This document shows positions 43,201 to 54,792 of a DNA stretch of 64,000 nucleotides, piece by piece. The stretch covers positions 28,410,197-28,474,196 of the forward strand of contig CM057149.1 in the NCBI GenBank assembly GCA_029964075.1, given 5' to 3'. The stretch is from Patiria pectinifera (lineage: Eukaryota; Echinodermata; Asteroidea; Valvatida; Asterinidae). The notes under the pieces were generated by a model. The model had not been told where the DNA came from and ran no database searches. It saw nothing but the letters and a program-made list of their open reading frames with translations. The position numbers were made by a program, and so were the translations under genes. Position 1 is the stretch's first letter. Each line of letters starts with the position of its first letter.

Positions 43201-46200
43201 CTGGCACGATCTGACAGCACCGTCGACAAGCATCCTCAAGGCTCCGAGAACGTCTACGAGAAGAAGCTTCGTGAGTTGAAGGACCGAATAGATTCAGAGG
43301 TAGGCAAACTCTTTGTATGCAAATAATATTAGTTATCCCACGAGCGCGAGTGGAATACGGAATAAAGTAGTGCGTCTTTGTCCCGTGGAACACAGACGCA
43401 CGATATTTTCCATGTTCCACGAGCGCGAGTGGAATAACAAATTTATCTGCAATTTCCTAGCATGCAACGACAAAATAGTTCTATTCCCTCTGGATGTGAT
43501 GCCAGTCCATCACAGGTTACTCCCTAGATAATGCAGGTACCCATTTATACTCCTGGGTGAGTGGAGGCAAGTGGGTTAAAGTGGCTTGCCCAAGGACACA
43601 ACGTATGACCAGCGGCTGGATTTGAACCGCTGATCTTCTGATCATGAGTCATGAACCCTAACCACTAGGCAACACTCCCCCCATGTTTCTGTAATAATTG
43701 TATTTCATTGTCTTCTCCTCAGACTCCATCCAGACGAAGACGCCACTATGTCAAGGAGAAGGTACAGCCCCCGGAGCGAAGCAAGATGACAATGAGTGAC
43801 CTCATCTACTACAACCCCAAGACGAGCCCCATGAAGTAAGTCCCTCTGAAATCCCTAGAATTCATTCCAAGTGCATCATATCACTTATCTGCGAGTAATT
43901 TGCGTCTGAAGCATTTTTGTCTAAAGCTACATCTGTTGTCTGCAGGGGGGTGTCGGGGGGGGGGGATGTTCATGTTATTCAAGGGGTCTCACAACCCCCA
44001 TCCATTATTTGTTTTTTTGTCAGAGAAATAATTTGCCTGTTGGTGAAATTGAGTGTCTGTTGGCATGATATGCCACAATAAACAGCACCACCTCTCGAAA
44101 ACATGTAGTCTCATTCACGTTCAAGAGAGCCGCCATTTTTCAGATGCTGTCCAGCCCAGCTTTCCCTCCCTCCCCCGTTGATTTGATTTTTCATTGGCCT
44201 GGTGACGAGGGGAAAATTCCCTGCTACCTCCCCACACAAAGATGAGTATTGGCAAGTAATATGAAAAAAAGGTAAAGGGGACGAACCTGTGTTCACATGA
44301 ACAGAGCGCCCATCTCTCTTTCGAAGCGATTGGGCCAGACTCGAGTCCATGAAATGCTGCTGTGTGTGGGGGGATCGCCAAACCTTCTCCACAGCGAGTC
44401 TGTTACCTTCCTAGCATTGAATAATGCCGGTACCCATTTAACACCCGTTTTGTCTGAATTTGCTTAGGAATACCGCAGTGAGCAAAGAGAAGAAGTTTCC
44501 TCGGACCATCATGACTGAGCATGTTGTCAGCGCTAATAAGTGAGTACAGAACTTTTTGCCAATTATAGGCAGTATGGGCTCCGTGCACAAGTACCCCTTC
44601 AACGGCCAGAAAAGGAGAGTTGGGGGAGACCTAGACTGGTTCCCAGTCCATCCACTGCGTATTTCGAATGATCCAAAGTTATTGGGGGCGGGGATTAGTC
44701 TGGGAGACCATCGCAAGTTAAATTTGAACGTAGTTGCATGCCAACAACGCCTGACGCTCACGCACGAAGACGCTATGGCTTAGCTTTGTGCACATTCAGG
44801 ATAAATAAGTCGTAGCTGTTCAACATTTCAAATAATCGAAACTGTTTTCGTCTTCGTGTGAGCATCAGGTATTGTCAGCAATGTTTGTTCAGCTGAATGG
44901 TCTAACAAGTGACGTTGTACTTTATTGCATTCAGACTTGTATAGTATTCCATTTCAACCTCTTTCCTTCCCGTGACACAGCTCCGTCAATAACAGCGCTC
45001 ATAACTCTGAGAATGAAGACGATGAGGAGGAGAAGGAGGATGACGTTGACCCCTTTGCACCCCAGGTCAAGATTGGTCCGGACGGATCCATCATACTGGA
45101 TAACACGAGGTGAGACCAAATTATTTGAGATATTTGAAAGGTGCGGCAGTGATTTTAACTGTCATTAGCCAGTGGCCACTGAGCAGATCAGTAGCCGGTG
45201 TTACTACATCTCATAAATATTCATGATCAAATTGGAGCACGTCATTGGCCGATTTCGCTGTGCGGGGAAGTAAAAATGATACGCACCCAGGTGAGGTCAT
45301 CCCGGTGAGTAGCCAGCTCGCTGCAGTGTGGTATTTTTTTCCTGGTAGCACCAAAAAAATCCCTTTGGAACCCGCCTCATAGACATGTAGTCTGTGGCAT
45401 AATCTTAACGGAACCAGTCTGTTGTTGTAGTCCTTGTAACTAGTGCAGGAAAGACACATTAAAAAGTGTTGGCACCAGACTATTACATTGACTGACGAAG
45501 AACTTGAATATCTTGTGCTGAATAAAGCAGAAAAATCTACGAAGGCCGTTATCGACAAGGCAGTGAGGCTACCAAAAGGCAGTGAGGCAACTAAATATTT
45601 ATGACGTGTAGTAAAACAAGTACAGCATGGTTTATTTCTGGAAAATAGTTGGAATTACTGGTCCCTCGGTGTAGGTCAGCTTGACTACCTCCCTCTGCTT
45701 CGCGTCAGGAGGTAGTCAAGCTGACCTACGCCGAGGGACCAGTAACGCCCACTACCTCCTCTCAAACCATGCTGTATTTGTATAATATCACATTATTATA
45801 AACGGACCGTTTTCACCAATTTTGTTTTACCTGTTTATCTCTTGCTAGTCTTGTGAAGGATGCCTCTCCAGCCAAGACCCTTCATTTATCAGACGATGAC
45901 GTCATCCAAGAGGATTCCTCGAACACGACCTATGCAAGCTTCCGAAATAGGACATACACTAGAGCTTGGAATGAAAAGGGTGAGTTGATTCCCCAGTCTG
46001 TACTAAGCTAATACGGCTCATCAGGCCCGCATGTATAATCCCATTTCCATGGCATGAAATGACAGAGAATCTTTCTAATCCACCCTGGATGGGATGCCAG
46101 TCCATCACAGATATGCCGGTACCCATCAATACTCCTGGATGGAGAGAGGCAAGTGGGGTGAAGTGGCTTGCCCAAGGACACATCATATGACAGTCAGCAG

Positions 46201-49200
46201 GATTTGAACCCCGACCTTGTGATCATGAGTCAAGAACCCAAACCACTAGCCTGCAACATCCTCCCTAGATCAACATCATCTTAATAGTCGCAGAGGGTGA
46301 AGTTCGGTGGAATATAGGACATTTTAACCACCATTATCCATAGTAGTGTAACCCCATGAAAATTGTTAAACAAAACATAGGCCTACATGTGGTAAGAATT
46401 TGGTCAAATTTTTGATGTTTTGAAGTTTTTGACCAAAAAGATATTATTGAATGGGATAAAATTTGTGGTGGAGCAGTTTAAAGGTCAGGTTTAACCCTAC
46501 CCCCAGGCCATTTTTGCTAGGAACCATCCTCAATCCTCCAAAATCCTCCAAAATTTTGCACTTATGTTCAAATGATGAATACCCACTGCCTCAATCCTTC
46601 AAAATCCTCCGACAGTCCTGCCTCTCAAAATGCACTCATCCTCAATCCTCCAAAATCCTCCTCCTCTTCAAACACCATTCATCCACAATCCTCAAAAATC
46701 AACCGGTACTGAATGTCCATGTGCCCTCAATCCTCCACAATGCTCCACAATTGTATCTTGCATTCATCGTCAATCCTCCACAACTGTCCGGAGCACTTTG
46801 GAGGATTGCAGAGTGTTAGGGTTAAAAAATGTATTTTTTAACAAGCTGCCTAGAAGCCTCTGTTTTTTACAGAACAAGTCACATATATGACTCAAAAATC
46901 TTGTACAAATTCTGTCTTTGTTTTTGTTTCCTTGCTTGTCCAGACACTGCCAAGTTTTACAGAGCTCTTAGCGCCGTCGGCACTGACTTCTCGATGATCA
47001 ATGCCATGTTCCCAAAGCGGACCAGACAACAGATCAAGAACAAGTTCAAGAGAGAGGAACGTCACAACCGTCACTTACTCGACAAAGCCATCAGTGAGTT
47101 AGACTCCTCATAGGAGAATAATCCTCTTGTTTCAATTGAGCAAAGAAAGTTGACTGACTTAAGATTCAAAACATGCAGATTGTCCAACCTCTGAAACAAA
47201 GTTATTGAAATATTTAGAGATTACAGACCTATGCTGGATAGTTGGTAGTGTACTGGAACTGCAGTTCAGACCTACCAGGTTCAAATCTCAGGTTCGAATA
47301 GGTCATGTGTGAATTATGCAACTCATCCAACCTCTGAAGAAACCCAATGAAAAATTGAGAGATTATGGACATATATGTGAGGCGTTCTGGCAATATGAGA
47401 CCCAACCAGGCAGAGGACGAAATGAGGGTTTGCGGGTATTAGGAAAGAGAATAAAATGCCCCTTACAATACTGTTTCTTGCATTTTAATCGGACATTCCG
47501 TTGACAAGTAATGGCTGTTTACCCTAACTCCCTAGGCATTTTTGCTTGGATGTAACCTGAATCCTGCAAAATCTTCCAATTGGCCTCAGGGAAAAATGGC
47601 ATATAGCCTCAATCCTGCGAAATCCTCCGTTATTTCTTGACTGTGGTTCTTGGAGGGATGACCACTGCTTTAATCCTGCAAAATACCTCCAGCTATGACT
47701 GTCAATATGTTGAGGCTTGGCCAGTGACATCCTGGAGCAGTACCCTAAAAGTTCCCTTCCCAACAACATGATTCCGTTTGTAAATTCATCCATGTAATTT
47801 TTGTTGGTACAGGAGAAAGACAACACTTCGACATGTCGCTGTTCAACAAGGAACCAAGTGACGACTCGGAACTGGAGAATCGGGTGAAAAAGAAGAAGAG
47901 CAAAGAGAAAGGAGCGAGTAAATCCACCACCAAGGGTAAACGCAAGGAAAGAGGCAAGCGCAAAGGAAAGGCTAAACGTAGCATGGATAAAGGTAGGAGA
48001 CCTTGTCAAGAACATGCCTTACCTCTGTAATTATTTGGATGAATCTGGGGCATTTCATTGTCTGTCAAATGATCTCTTAGACAGTTGCCATTTTTTAAGC
48101 TCTTGCAGGAGCTTCTACATGTTACTTGGTGGCCGGTCGGTCTGTCCGCAAAAATTTACCAAAATATGGTGTTCCATATGTGCCATCGCCATCACAGGTT
48201 TCGGCGTTGCATTTTTAAAGCTCTGGCAGGGATCATCATTTTGATTGATTTCATGCAAAACCTCTTGCAACATGGCCAGAGCTTATTGTGCACTCGCACT
48301 TGCGCTGTACAACATCTTCCTCGTACAAGGTGGACGCCATTTTGTGTAGTGGTTGGACCGTATCCAGAAGGAGGAAATGTCCCCAAAAGGTGGGCGGGGT
48401 GCAATTTTTAAGCTCTGGCAGGAGCTTCAACATGTCACTTGGTGGTCAGTCGGTCGGTCGGTCGGATGGTCTGTCTGTCTGTCTATCCCCAAAAATTGAC
48501 CAGTTTGGTGTTCCATATGTGCCATAGGCGTCACATTTTTCACCAGGGCTTATTGTGCACTCGCACTTACTTGTTGCTTACAAAATTCCATGATATGACT
48601 CCTAAAGGCTACAGGAACTAATCGTTTTTATACCAGAAGCTAATATGCACAGCAAAGTGCTTAATATTGGCTGTAACAGCTTTTGCTTTACCTAAAATAA
48701 ATTCTTGACAGCCCGTTGCATACTGGTGTTGCAGTCGAGTCCATTAAAAATCTGGTCACCGGTAAATAACAAGTCCACTAACAGCCCGGTCACCAGTAAC
48801 ACGGGATGAACTTTAATTATGTAATGCTGTAGTCACAGTTCATTAGAATAACTTGCGACATGACCAACATTGGACGATGTGTGATGGGACATTTGAGGAC
48901 TTGTGATGGACTTGACTACATTTCTTTTGCTCACCAAAAAATTAATACAAAGTCACTAATGTGTTTTCTCACCCGTAGATGACAACACCGACAAGGACTC
49001 TGACGTGGAATCCATTGATGCCGAGGTTGGCGCCAAAGATGCCGGGGAAGATGGTTTGAAAGATGCTGCTGCTGAAGAAGCAGAAGGAGGAACAGCCGAA
49101 GACGGAGCAGCCAGGCAGAGCGGCGGGAGCGAGGATGAGATCGACATGGAGACGATACTCAGCCAACCCACGCGGTCCGGCCGACAACCGAAAATGAAGG

Positions 49201-50627
49201 TGAACTTCTCGGCCAAAGAGCCCGAGAAGCGACGCCGGGGCGGTTACCGCAAGAGCTCAACCGAAGACCAGGACTATGCCTCCAGGCGGATGGAGAGATT
49301 GAACCGCGAGCGGGAAATAGTCCTCGCCAGGAAAGAAGCTGCCAGGAGAAACTTCCCACCTTACACACCAGGAGGGCTCTTACCATCATCATCCTCATAC
49401 CCCTGGAATCCCTCCAACAGGGATGCATCACCAGCAGGAGTGAGACAAGTGAACAGCTCACCTTATCATAACGCAGGAGGCAGCAGAGCTAGTCCGTCAC
49501 CAGGGAGTAGGGGTATCAGTACCATTACCACACCCATGGGACGGTTTATCGTCTCCGTCCCCCAGCAACCGCCGTCTCCTAGACCTGTCGGTTCCCCGTC
49601 TCCAGAGGTGGCACCTTCACCTGGTGGGACGGCCAAGAAAGCACAGCGGACCCATATCTTCGTCATCTCCTCCCCGGATGGTACCCAGAGTGTCATCCAT
49701 GTGCCCATCAAACCTGACCCTGCCTCACAAGACGCCAGTCAACCTCAGAGTCCGACGCCTACCCAGAATCCCCAAACATCCGGTCCAACGTTCCGCAATC
49801 CCATGACCACCCCTCAGATCGTAGTCAGAACCTTGAGGCAGAATCCGCAGCAGACTCCTACGGTGATGCGGCAAGTGGTTTTGCCATCAGCTCAGGAACA
49901 TGCCACCCAATCGCCCACAAACCAAAGCGGAAACCAGACGCCGAACGCTGCCGTGTTGGGCAGCCCTCTGGGTTATGTAACCGCACAAAATCAGCGAGTG
50001 ATGTTTGAAAGGTCTCCCCAGCAACATTATCATATTGGAAAACGTGGGAGTACTGAACCACTGACTCTGCAGTCACCTGGGACCAACAAAGTGATTGTTG
50101 TAGCTCCTCATGCAAACCTGCAAAGTACAAGCTCTGCGACTCCTAATATACTTACCTCTTATTCTGAAAACCTGGGAAATTCGGAATCACATGAACCCTG
50201 TATTAGCCCCAGAGTCGTCGCTCAACATCAACACCACTCCACTGAAGAAACAGTGTATCACCATGAGCACAATCTAACCCCGGAATCCAACCAGAAAGTC
50301 AGTCACACGACCAGCGACATGGACACGGATTGGCTGTTGCGCGACGAAACAGTCGGCCACGAAGTGGACATCCCGACGAGCGACCACTATGTGGAGGAAG
50401 AGGCTTTCATCCCGCCCTCCGCCAATGTTGGCCACTCACCCCTCATGAGAAATGGAGGAGACCAAGAGGTCATGGGTCACGTCACTGATGAGCATCTGAC
50501 TGCACAGGACATCTTTGACCAGATGACTTATGAGGCGGGGGAGGACGGGGATGTGGGAGCCAACATGGAGGTTGCTTTAAAGGAGGAGATTATCACGCAA
50601 ATTGCATCTGAAATGGAAGTTGAATGA
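40118..50627 (+). CDS. BDP1: BDP1, TFIIIB B'' subunit (complete, 10 exons)
   Basis: BDP1 joins BRF and TBP in TFIIIB and positions RNA polymerase III on tRNA, 5S and U6 genes. Join 40118-40294, 41347-41920, 43079-43299, 43723-43835, 44468-44539, 44981-45109, 45849-45979, 46944-47093, 47813-47992, 48979-50627 (3396 nt, 1131 aa). All phases agree. Landmarks: MRRAKIRPSINL start; RSKMTMSDLIYYNP; acidic stretch then VKIGPDGSIILDN; SANT core (TYASFRNRTYTRAW to AVGTDFSMINAMFP and IKNKFKREER) across exons 7 and 8; Lys-rich exon 9; low-complexity Pro/Ser/Gln C-terminal exon ending with acidic motifs (DHYVEEEAFIPPS). It is far shorter than human BDP1 (about 2600 aa from memory), which carries a vertebrate repeat region missing here. 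Confidence 0.95.
40717..41205. repeat. Foldback element in BDP1 intron 1
   Basis: Outer arms ttataacacctcacccacag and ctgtgggagaggtgttataa enclose a middle with threefold agtactata repeats. A second hairpin (41056-41200) uses gtagtaaaactag and ctagttttactac. Confidence 0.8.
41347..41920 (+). CDS. BDP1: BDP1 exon 2
   Basis: Gln/Glu/Lys-rich coiled-coil-like start, then a Pro-rich stretch and RRKRITAIPNLGQPRVR; donor CAAA/gtaagc. Confidence 0.92.
43079..43299 (+). CDS. BDP1: BDP1 exon 3
   Basis: Thr/Pro-rich, then ENVYEKKLRELKDRIDSE, matching the family's coiled segment; donor GAG/gtaggc. Confidence 0.92.
43332..43437. repeat. Small foldback with two cacgagcgcgagtggaat units
   Basis: gttatcccacgagcgcgagt at the left, cgagtggaataac at the right; inside gtgcgtctttgtc mirrored by gacgcac. 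In BDP1 intron 3. Confidence 0.65.
43480..43675 (-). mobile_element. tRNA-derived SINE, inverted (ccagtccatcacagg family)
   Basis: gatgccagtccatcacaggt to gatttgaaccgctgatcttc; BDP1 intron 3. Confidence 0.8.
43723..43835 (+). CDS. BDP1: BDP1 exon 4
   Basis: ERSKMTMSDLIYYNP is the most conserved pre-SANT motif; donor ATGAA/gtaagt. Confidence 0.96.
44468..44539 (+). CDS. BDP1: BDP1 exon 5
   Basis: NTAVSKEKKFPRTIMTEHVV; borders gcttag and AATAA/gtgagt. Confidence 0.88.
44981..45109 (+). CDS. BDP1: BDP1 exon 6
   Basis: Acidic run EDDEEEKEDDVD followed by VKIGPDGSIILDN; borders acacag and ACGAG/gtgaga. Confidence 0.95.
45620..45777. repeat. Foldback element in BDP1 intron 6
   Basis: Mirrored arms: tacagcatggttt / aaaccatgctgta and ggtccctcggtgtaggtcag / ctgacctacgccgagggacc. 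Confidence 0.85.
45849..45979 (+). CDS. BDP1: BDP1 exon 7, SANT start
   Basis: TTYASFRNRTYTRAWNEK begins the SANT helix region; donor AAGG/gtgagt. Confidence 0.95.
46055..46255 (-). mobile_element. tRNA-derived SINE, inverted (ccagtccatcacagg family)
   Basis: gatgggatgccagtccatca to gatttgaaccccgaccttgt; BDP1 intron 7. Confidence 0.8.
46493..46827. mobile_element. piggyBac-type MITE with internal caatcctccaaaatcctcc repeats
   Basis: TTTAACCCTAC at the left and TTAGGGTTAAA at the right give TTAA targets and CCCTA ends. Inside are about six degenerate units of roughly 48 bp built on cctcaatcctccaaaatcc. In BDP1 intron 7. Confidence 0.7.
46944..47093 (+). CDS. BDP1: BDP1 exon 8, SANT core
   Basis: FYRALSAVGTDFSMINAMFP and IKNKFKREERHNRHLLDKAI; donor CATCA/gtgagt, which reads through to a stop if unspliced. 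Confidence 0.96.
47515..47750. mobile_element. Relative of the 46493 MITE in BDP1 intron 8
   Basis: gtttaccctaactccctagg at the left, then caatcctgcaaaatc units at about 40-60 bp spacing, and a worn right end (taccctaaaa). Confidence 0.5.
47813..47992 (+). CDS. BDP1: BDP1 exon 9, Lys-rich
   Basis: RQHFDMSLFNKEPSDDSELE then a Lys/Arg-rich tract; donor TAAAG/gtagga. Confidence 0.9.
48090..48570. repeat. Direct repeat, two units, BDP1 intron 9
   Basis: aagctcttgcaggagcttct, ggtgttccatatgtgccat and gcttattgtgcactcgcact appear in order at 48098-48300 and again at 48408-48570, with a ggtcggtcggtcgg and gtctgtctgtct stretch in the second. Confidence 0.75.
48734..48921. mobile_element. gagtccatcacaagtc family copy in BDP1 intron 9
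   Basis: gtcgagtccattaaaaatct at the left and cttgtgatggacttgactac at the right. Confidence 0.65.
48979..50627 (+). CDS. BDP1: BDP1 exon 10 (stop codon)
   Basis: 549 codons after acceptor ccgtag. Acidic start, then RSGRQPKMKVNFSAKEPEKR, a long Pro/Ser/Gln-rich stretch and an acidic end with VEEEAFIPPS. Stop TGA. Confidence 0.94.
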
Positions 50628-51329
50628 ATATGGATTGGGATCCAGTTCCATCCAGCTGCTAAGCAGGAGAACAAAAAACAAACAACTTGCTTTGAAAGAA
50701 TCTAAGGGACAAGATCAAAAACGTTTTTCCCGTTCTAACGCATCCGAATGGGAATGAACGCCCCTATTGTTTATAATCTACCGCGTGCGCAAGGGCCCAA
50801 TTCTGCACGCATTCCTGTTTTGCAACAATACAATAGCGCGGTCATGGTGCATAAGCACGTTTGATGATGTACACAGGAGCTCCCGTGAACAACGGGGCCC
50901 ATCACTTAACATAACAAAAGCACAGTACATTGGAGCTTTCCTGCCTGGCCGACAGGCCATTTTTTTTTTGCCCCGTTCTACCGCGTGAGAACGGTCCTAT
51001 TAGTTTTATTGCCTCCCATGCCAAATGAGAAGGATGCATTTCCACGCTTGGGAACGGGAGACATGTTTTTGGTCCTGTCCCTAATGTTTCCATGTGAAGG
51101 AGCTATTAAGTTTTGAACACAAACACAGTTTTGAAATTTTGCCCACGGATCACATTTTGAGGTATGTGAAATGAGACCATGTCGTATCATGAAAACGATA
51201 TCAGAATAATCCCATATGTCTCCTACATCTTGAACGCACTACATGCAGAACTGCTTTTGAAAATAGGGGCCGCCATTTGAGGTTTTTTTTCTCATCCTGT
51301 ATAGACGGTCACGGTGCAGTGAATGACAC

Positions 51330-51560
51330 CACTAAACACCCCATGAAATTATTCCATCTGGCTTGCAATGATTGAGAAGAAATCAAGAAATGTAGGTGAT
51401 TTCCAATGGTCAGTCAATTGACCTATTTTTGGAATAAAGAGTGATCTTGATGAAACTGTGTTTCGTGATCTAACGGTTGTGCATGGTTTTTCATTTTTTT
51501 TTTTTTAAAGTGTAATATCCACTGAGCTGAAACACGTTAGGTTTTGGACATTCCTTATGC
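51330..51560. repeat. Dispersed repeat, gagctgaaac family, copy 2
   Basis: catgaaattattccatctgg, ccaatggtcagtcaattgac, gttgtgcatggtttttcatt and tccactgagctgaaac, all in the same order at 60975-61205. Confidence 0.7.
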
Positions 51561-51734
51561 ACCAATTTCCATAAAAGGAGATTTTTAGCACTACGCGCGC
51601 GAGGCACATACCATAGATAGGCCAGAGGTAAACATGAAGTAAATTGTTGAACGAAATTGTCGTTGGAAATTTGTGAATTTTTGACCGAAAGGTATTTATG
51701 AATGATAATAAATATGTGTTTGGCTGGTGTTTGA

Positions 51735-51832
51735 ACAAGTACGTTTTAAAACCAGCTAGGGGCCTGTGGACGATATTCAGCTTGCGCCCTTATCCGCGAC
51801 CTGGCCCCCTAGCTGGTTTTAAACGTACTTGT
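51735..51832. repeat. Foldback, arms about 35 bp
   Basis: acaagtacgttttaaaacca mirrored by tggttttaaacgtacttgt, then ctagggggcc-type inner stem. 1.1 kb past the BDP1 stop. Confidence 0.8.
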
Positions 51833-52280
51833 TTGTAACTGGCCAAGCACGTATTTATTCCCTTAATTTAGATTGCGCAGGGTAGACTGGATCCTGCCCT
51901 CTATCTGCATCAATAGTGTAGGGACCAGGAACCAGTCTACTGGCAGGGCCGATCTGTTTGTGCACAAAAGCAACCACCCAAAATAGAAGGGAAAACATAT
52001 AAGTTGAATATTATGTTATAAGAACAGATTCAAATTATTTGAAGTGCTCAGACGATGTAAAAACCAGACTCTACTACACACAGTTAATCCCAACTTTCCA
52101 ATTTATTTTTTTTATATATCAATTTTGTACGTGTACCGAAGTGAAGATTGATTTAAGATTTGAAGTTGGAATTTATTGTGGGTAAATAAACAAAACAGTT
52201 CAGAACTACCTGATAAATAAAGGTGTGAAAAATATCCATAAAGACCAGCCACAGTCCCTTTAGTACGGTAGATAGGTGAC

Positions 52281-53064
52281 AGGATTGTGCCTTTGATGAT
52301 ACAGGCATGGCATTTGGCACACAGTCAGAGTATGTCATGAGAGTGATATTTGGCTAAAGTGCCATCGCAGATTTGTCCTTTGAAAACATATAGGTAGAAT
52401 AACAAGCAATGACAGCCATTTTGAAAATTTAGAAAATTGCTTGTTATTCTACCTATACAGGGTGGATTAAAAACAAATGAAACCGAGATATTATTGCTAA
52501 TTGGAACAGAAGCAGGGCACATGTGAATCAAAGGGAAATATCCTCTGTTAGGGTTGAATCTCCTCTTTAAAATGACACCCTGATCATGTCCTTACATTCA
52601 CGGTTGACTGAGCAGTGACCAGTTTTATGAAAGGGTCTATTTAGAGAATTGGGCCACTTTTCAATTGTGGCTTTTGTGGTGTCATTTGTCACAGAGTGAA
52701 AGGCTATGGTTGCCAATCAAGGCAGTTTGGGGAAAAAAGAGATTTCACCATGAAAAGTGGCCCAAGTCTCTAAATAGACCCTTTCATAAAATTGGTCACT
52801 GCTCAGCCAACCGTGAATGTAAGGACATGATCAGGGTGTCATTTTAAAGAGGACATTCAACCCTAACAGAGGATATGTCCCTTTGATTCACATGTGCCCT
52901 ACTTCTGTTCCAATTAGCAATAATGTCTTGGTTCTTTTTTTTAATCCACCCTGTATATTTATTTAAAAGGACAAATCTGGGATGTCCCTATGGCCAAATA
53001 TCTTTCTTAAGACATACTTTGACTGTGTCAAATGCCATGCTTGCATCAACAAAGGCACAATCCC
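52281..53064. repeat. Large palindrome (about 780 bp) with Tc1/mariner-like inner ends
   Basis: Outer arms aggattgtgcctttgatgat and tcaacaaaggcacaatcc; inner arms of about 200 bp from tacagggtggattaaaa to gcctttcataaa-type sequence and back to tttaatccaccctgta. A separate short hairpin (52390-52457, taggtagaataacaagcaat) breaks the left outer arm. The inner unit flanked by TA suggests a Tc1/mariner-type foldback; no transposase is visible. Confidence 0.85.
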
Positions 53065-53563
53065 CCCCCCCCAACTTTTTCCCTATCTGCCGCACTACTT
53101 TCATTTTTTTTATCAACTTATTTGCATTGTAAATATAATTTATTATGCTGGGATGTATGTCCTGCAATTGCCTGTTTTCAGGTGTTTTTTTCCCTTCAAA
53201 TTGTAAATAACATGTCGGCAACATGTCGGCACCATGCTTGTGTGTATATGTATTCCTGTATACCTCAGATGTCGGAGAAAAATGTCAGTGTCCACTTCCA
53301 TCCCTGTATCTAGTTCCTTTCAAACATACCAACTGGGGCGAAAAAAAAATGTAATGAAATGATGATGAGTTGTTAGAAATTAGGATGGTCTGATGTTTCC
53401 ATTCTTGCAGAAATTTCTTATTGGCTGAAGAGAGAGATTCTAGATGCTAGAAGTAAAATTTCAGGCCCCCCTTCTTTCTTTATTTCTTGTAATTAATGAG
53501 CAAAGTCATGTCATTATTATATGTTGCAAAACTCAACCAATGGAAATCTGCAAGTATAATACT

Positions 53564-54177
53564 ACGTGTCCCAAAAAAGTCCTACATGTACATTTGATCC
53601 TAAATAACTCTGTTGTTTACCAATGGAATTAAACCAAAATTTCAGATCATGTACGTGTAAACACGGCATCACAAATGTTATTGGACAAGTTTCATCAGCT
53701 TTGTGCAGGAGGTGAGATTTAAACGCCATTCGAAAACAATAAGCACTTTCAGAATGCAGATACAGCGCTGGTGACAATGGGGGAAGGCGCGTGCTCCGGC
53801 CAAGTGCTTCTTAATGAATGCAGGATCATCCCTGATGTCATTGCACACCACCTCGATTGTGTGTTGCGCCAAAGGATGGAGGTGTGCAATGACATCAGGG
53901 GTGATCCTGCATTCCTTTAGAAGCTTTCGGCCGCAGCACACGCCATCCGCCACCATCTCCAGCGCTGTATCGACATTTGAGGACGCCAAGTTGAAAGTGG
54001 CAGATTCTGAAAGTGAGTATTTTTTTTCCGTATGGTGTTTAAATCTCACCCCCTTGCACAAAGCTTATGAAACTTGCTCCATATAATTTGTCATGCCTTG
54101 TTTGCAAGATCTGGAATTTTTTGTTTAATTCCATTGGCAAACAGCGTTATTTAGGATCAAAAGTAGGACATGTTTTC
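53564..54177. repeat. Palindromic transposon remnant (about 610 bp)
   Basis: cgtgtcccaaaaaagtccta at the left and tttaggatcaaaagtaggac at the right. Both arms contain tgcaatgacatcaggg and gatcctgcattc, so the arms are copies of one sequence that looks formerly coding. A stretch of open frame occurs on both strands, but I cannot name the family. Confidence 0.75.
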
Positions 54178-54630
54178 TTTGTTCACATGTAATACAAGAC
54201 TTAGTTCATGGCACTGTTAGGCACACAATGTTCTGCTAACAAACCTTCATTTGTTTATACAGAGGCAGTACGCAAACCGCAAAGCAACAGATCTATTGCT
54301 ATACTGCTTACTGCTTACGGACATGCACGCTAACCTCGGAGGCACATTGGTTTATACCAGAAACGTATGCACCAATTTAATGAAAACAAAATCCCTAACT
54401 CCCTAGGGGCTTTGAACAGTCATATTAAAACTTACAGGAACCAGGACTGTTTGGGGTAAAGTGAAGAAAATGCTGGTCACAATCAAGTATCTTGCGAGAT
54501 TATTTCGCCTAAGTATAGAATTATTCGTCCCAACCCGCAGCCCAACTGCACCGCAAAAACAGAAGTTCCTTTGCAAGGTCACACTTTTGACCAATCAGAT
54601 GACGAGGCTTTATTCGGGTGTTGTATAAAA

Positions 54631-54792
54631 CAAATAGTGAATGTTTCACATTCGTGCAATGGCAAGAATCATTTCATTCGGTGAAAGATGGAATGTTCCA
54701 TTCCACTCGGCGATGCCTCATGGAATGGAACAGTCCATCTGTCACCTCATGAAATTATTTGTACCATTGCACTAATAAACATTCATTATTTG
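54631..54792. repeat. Foldback element, same family as 5862
   Basis: caaatagtgaatgtttcaca mirrored by aaacattcattatttg, preceded by the shared cgggtgttgtataaaa. The related outer part starts near 54395. Confidence 0.7.

Noticed and set aside
47524-48015. 163-codon minus-strand frame
   Set aside because: Antisense of BDP1 exon 9 and its intron; hydrophobic only because it is the complement of Lys codons.
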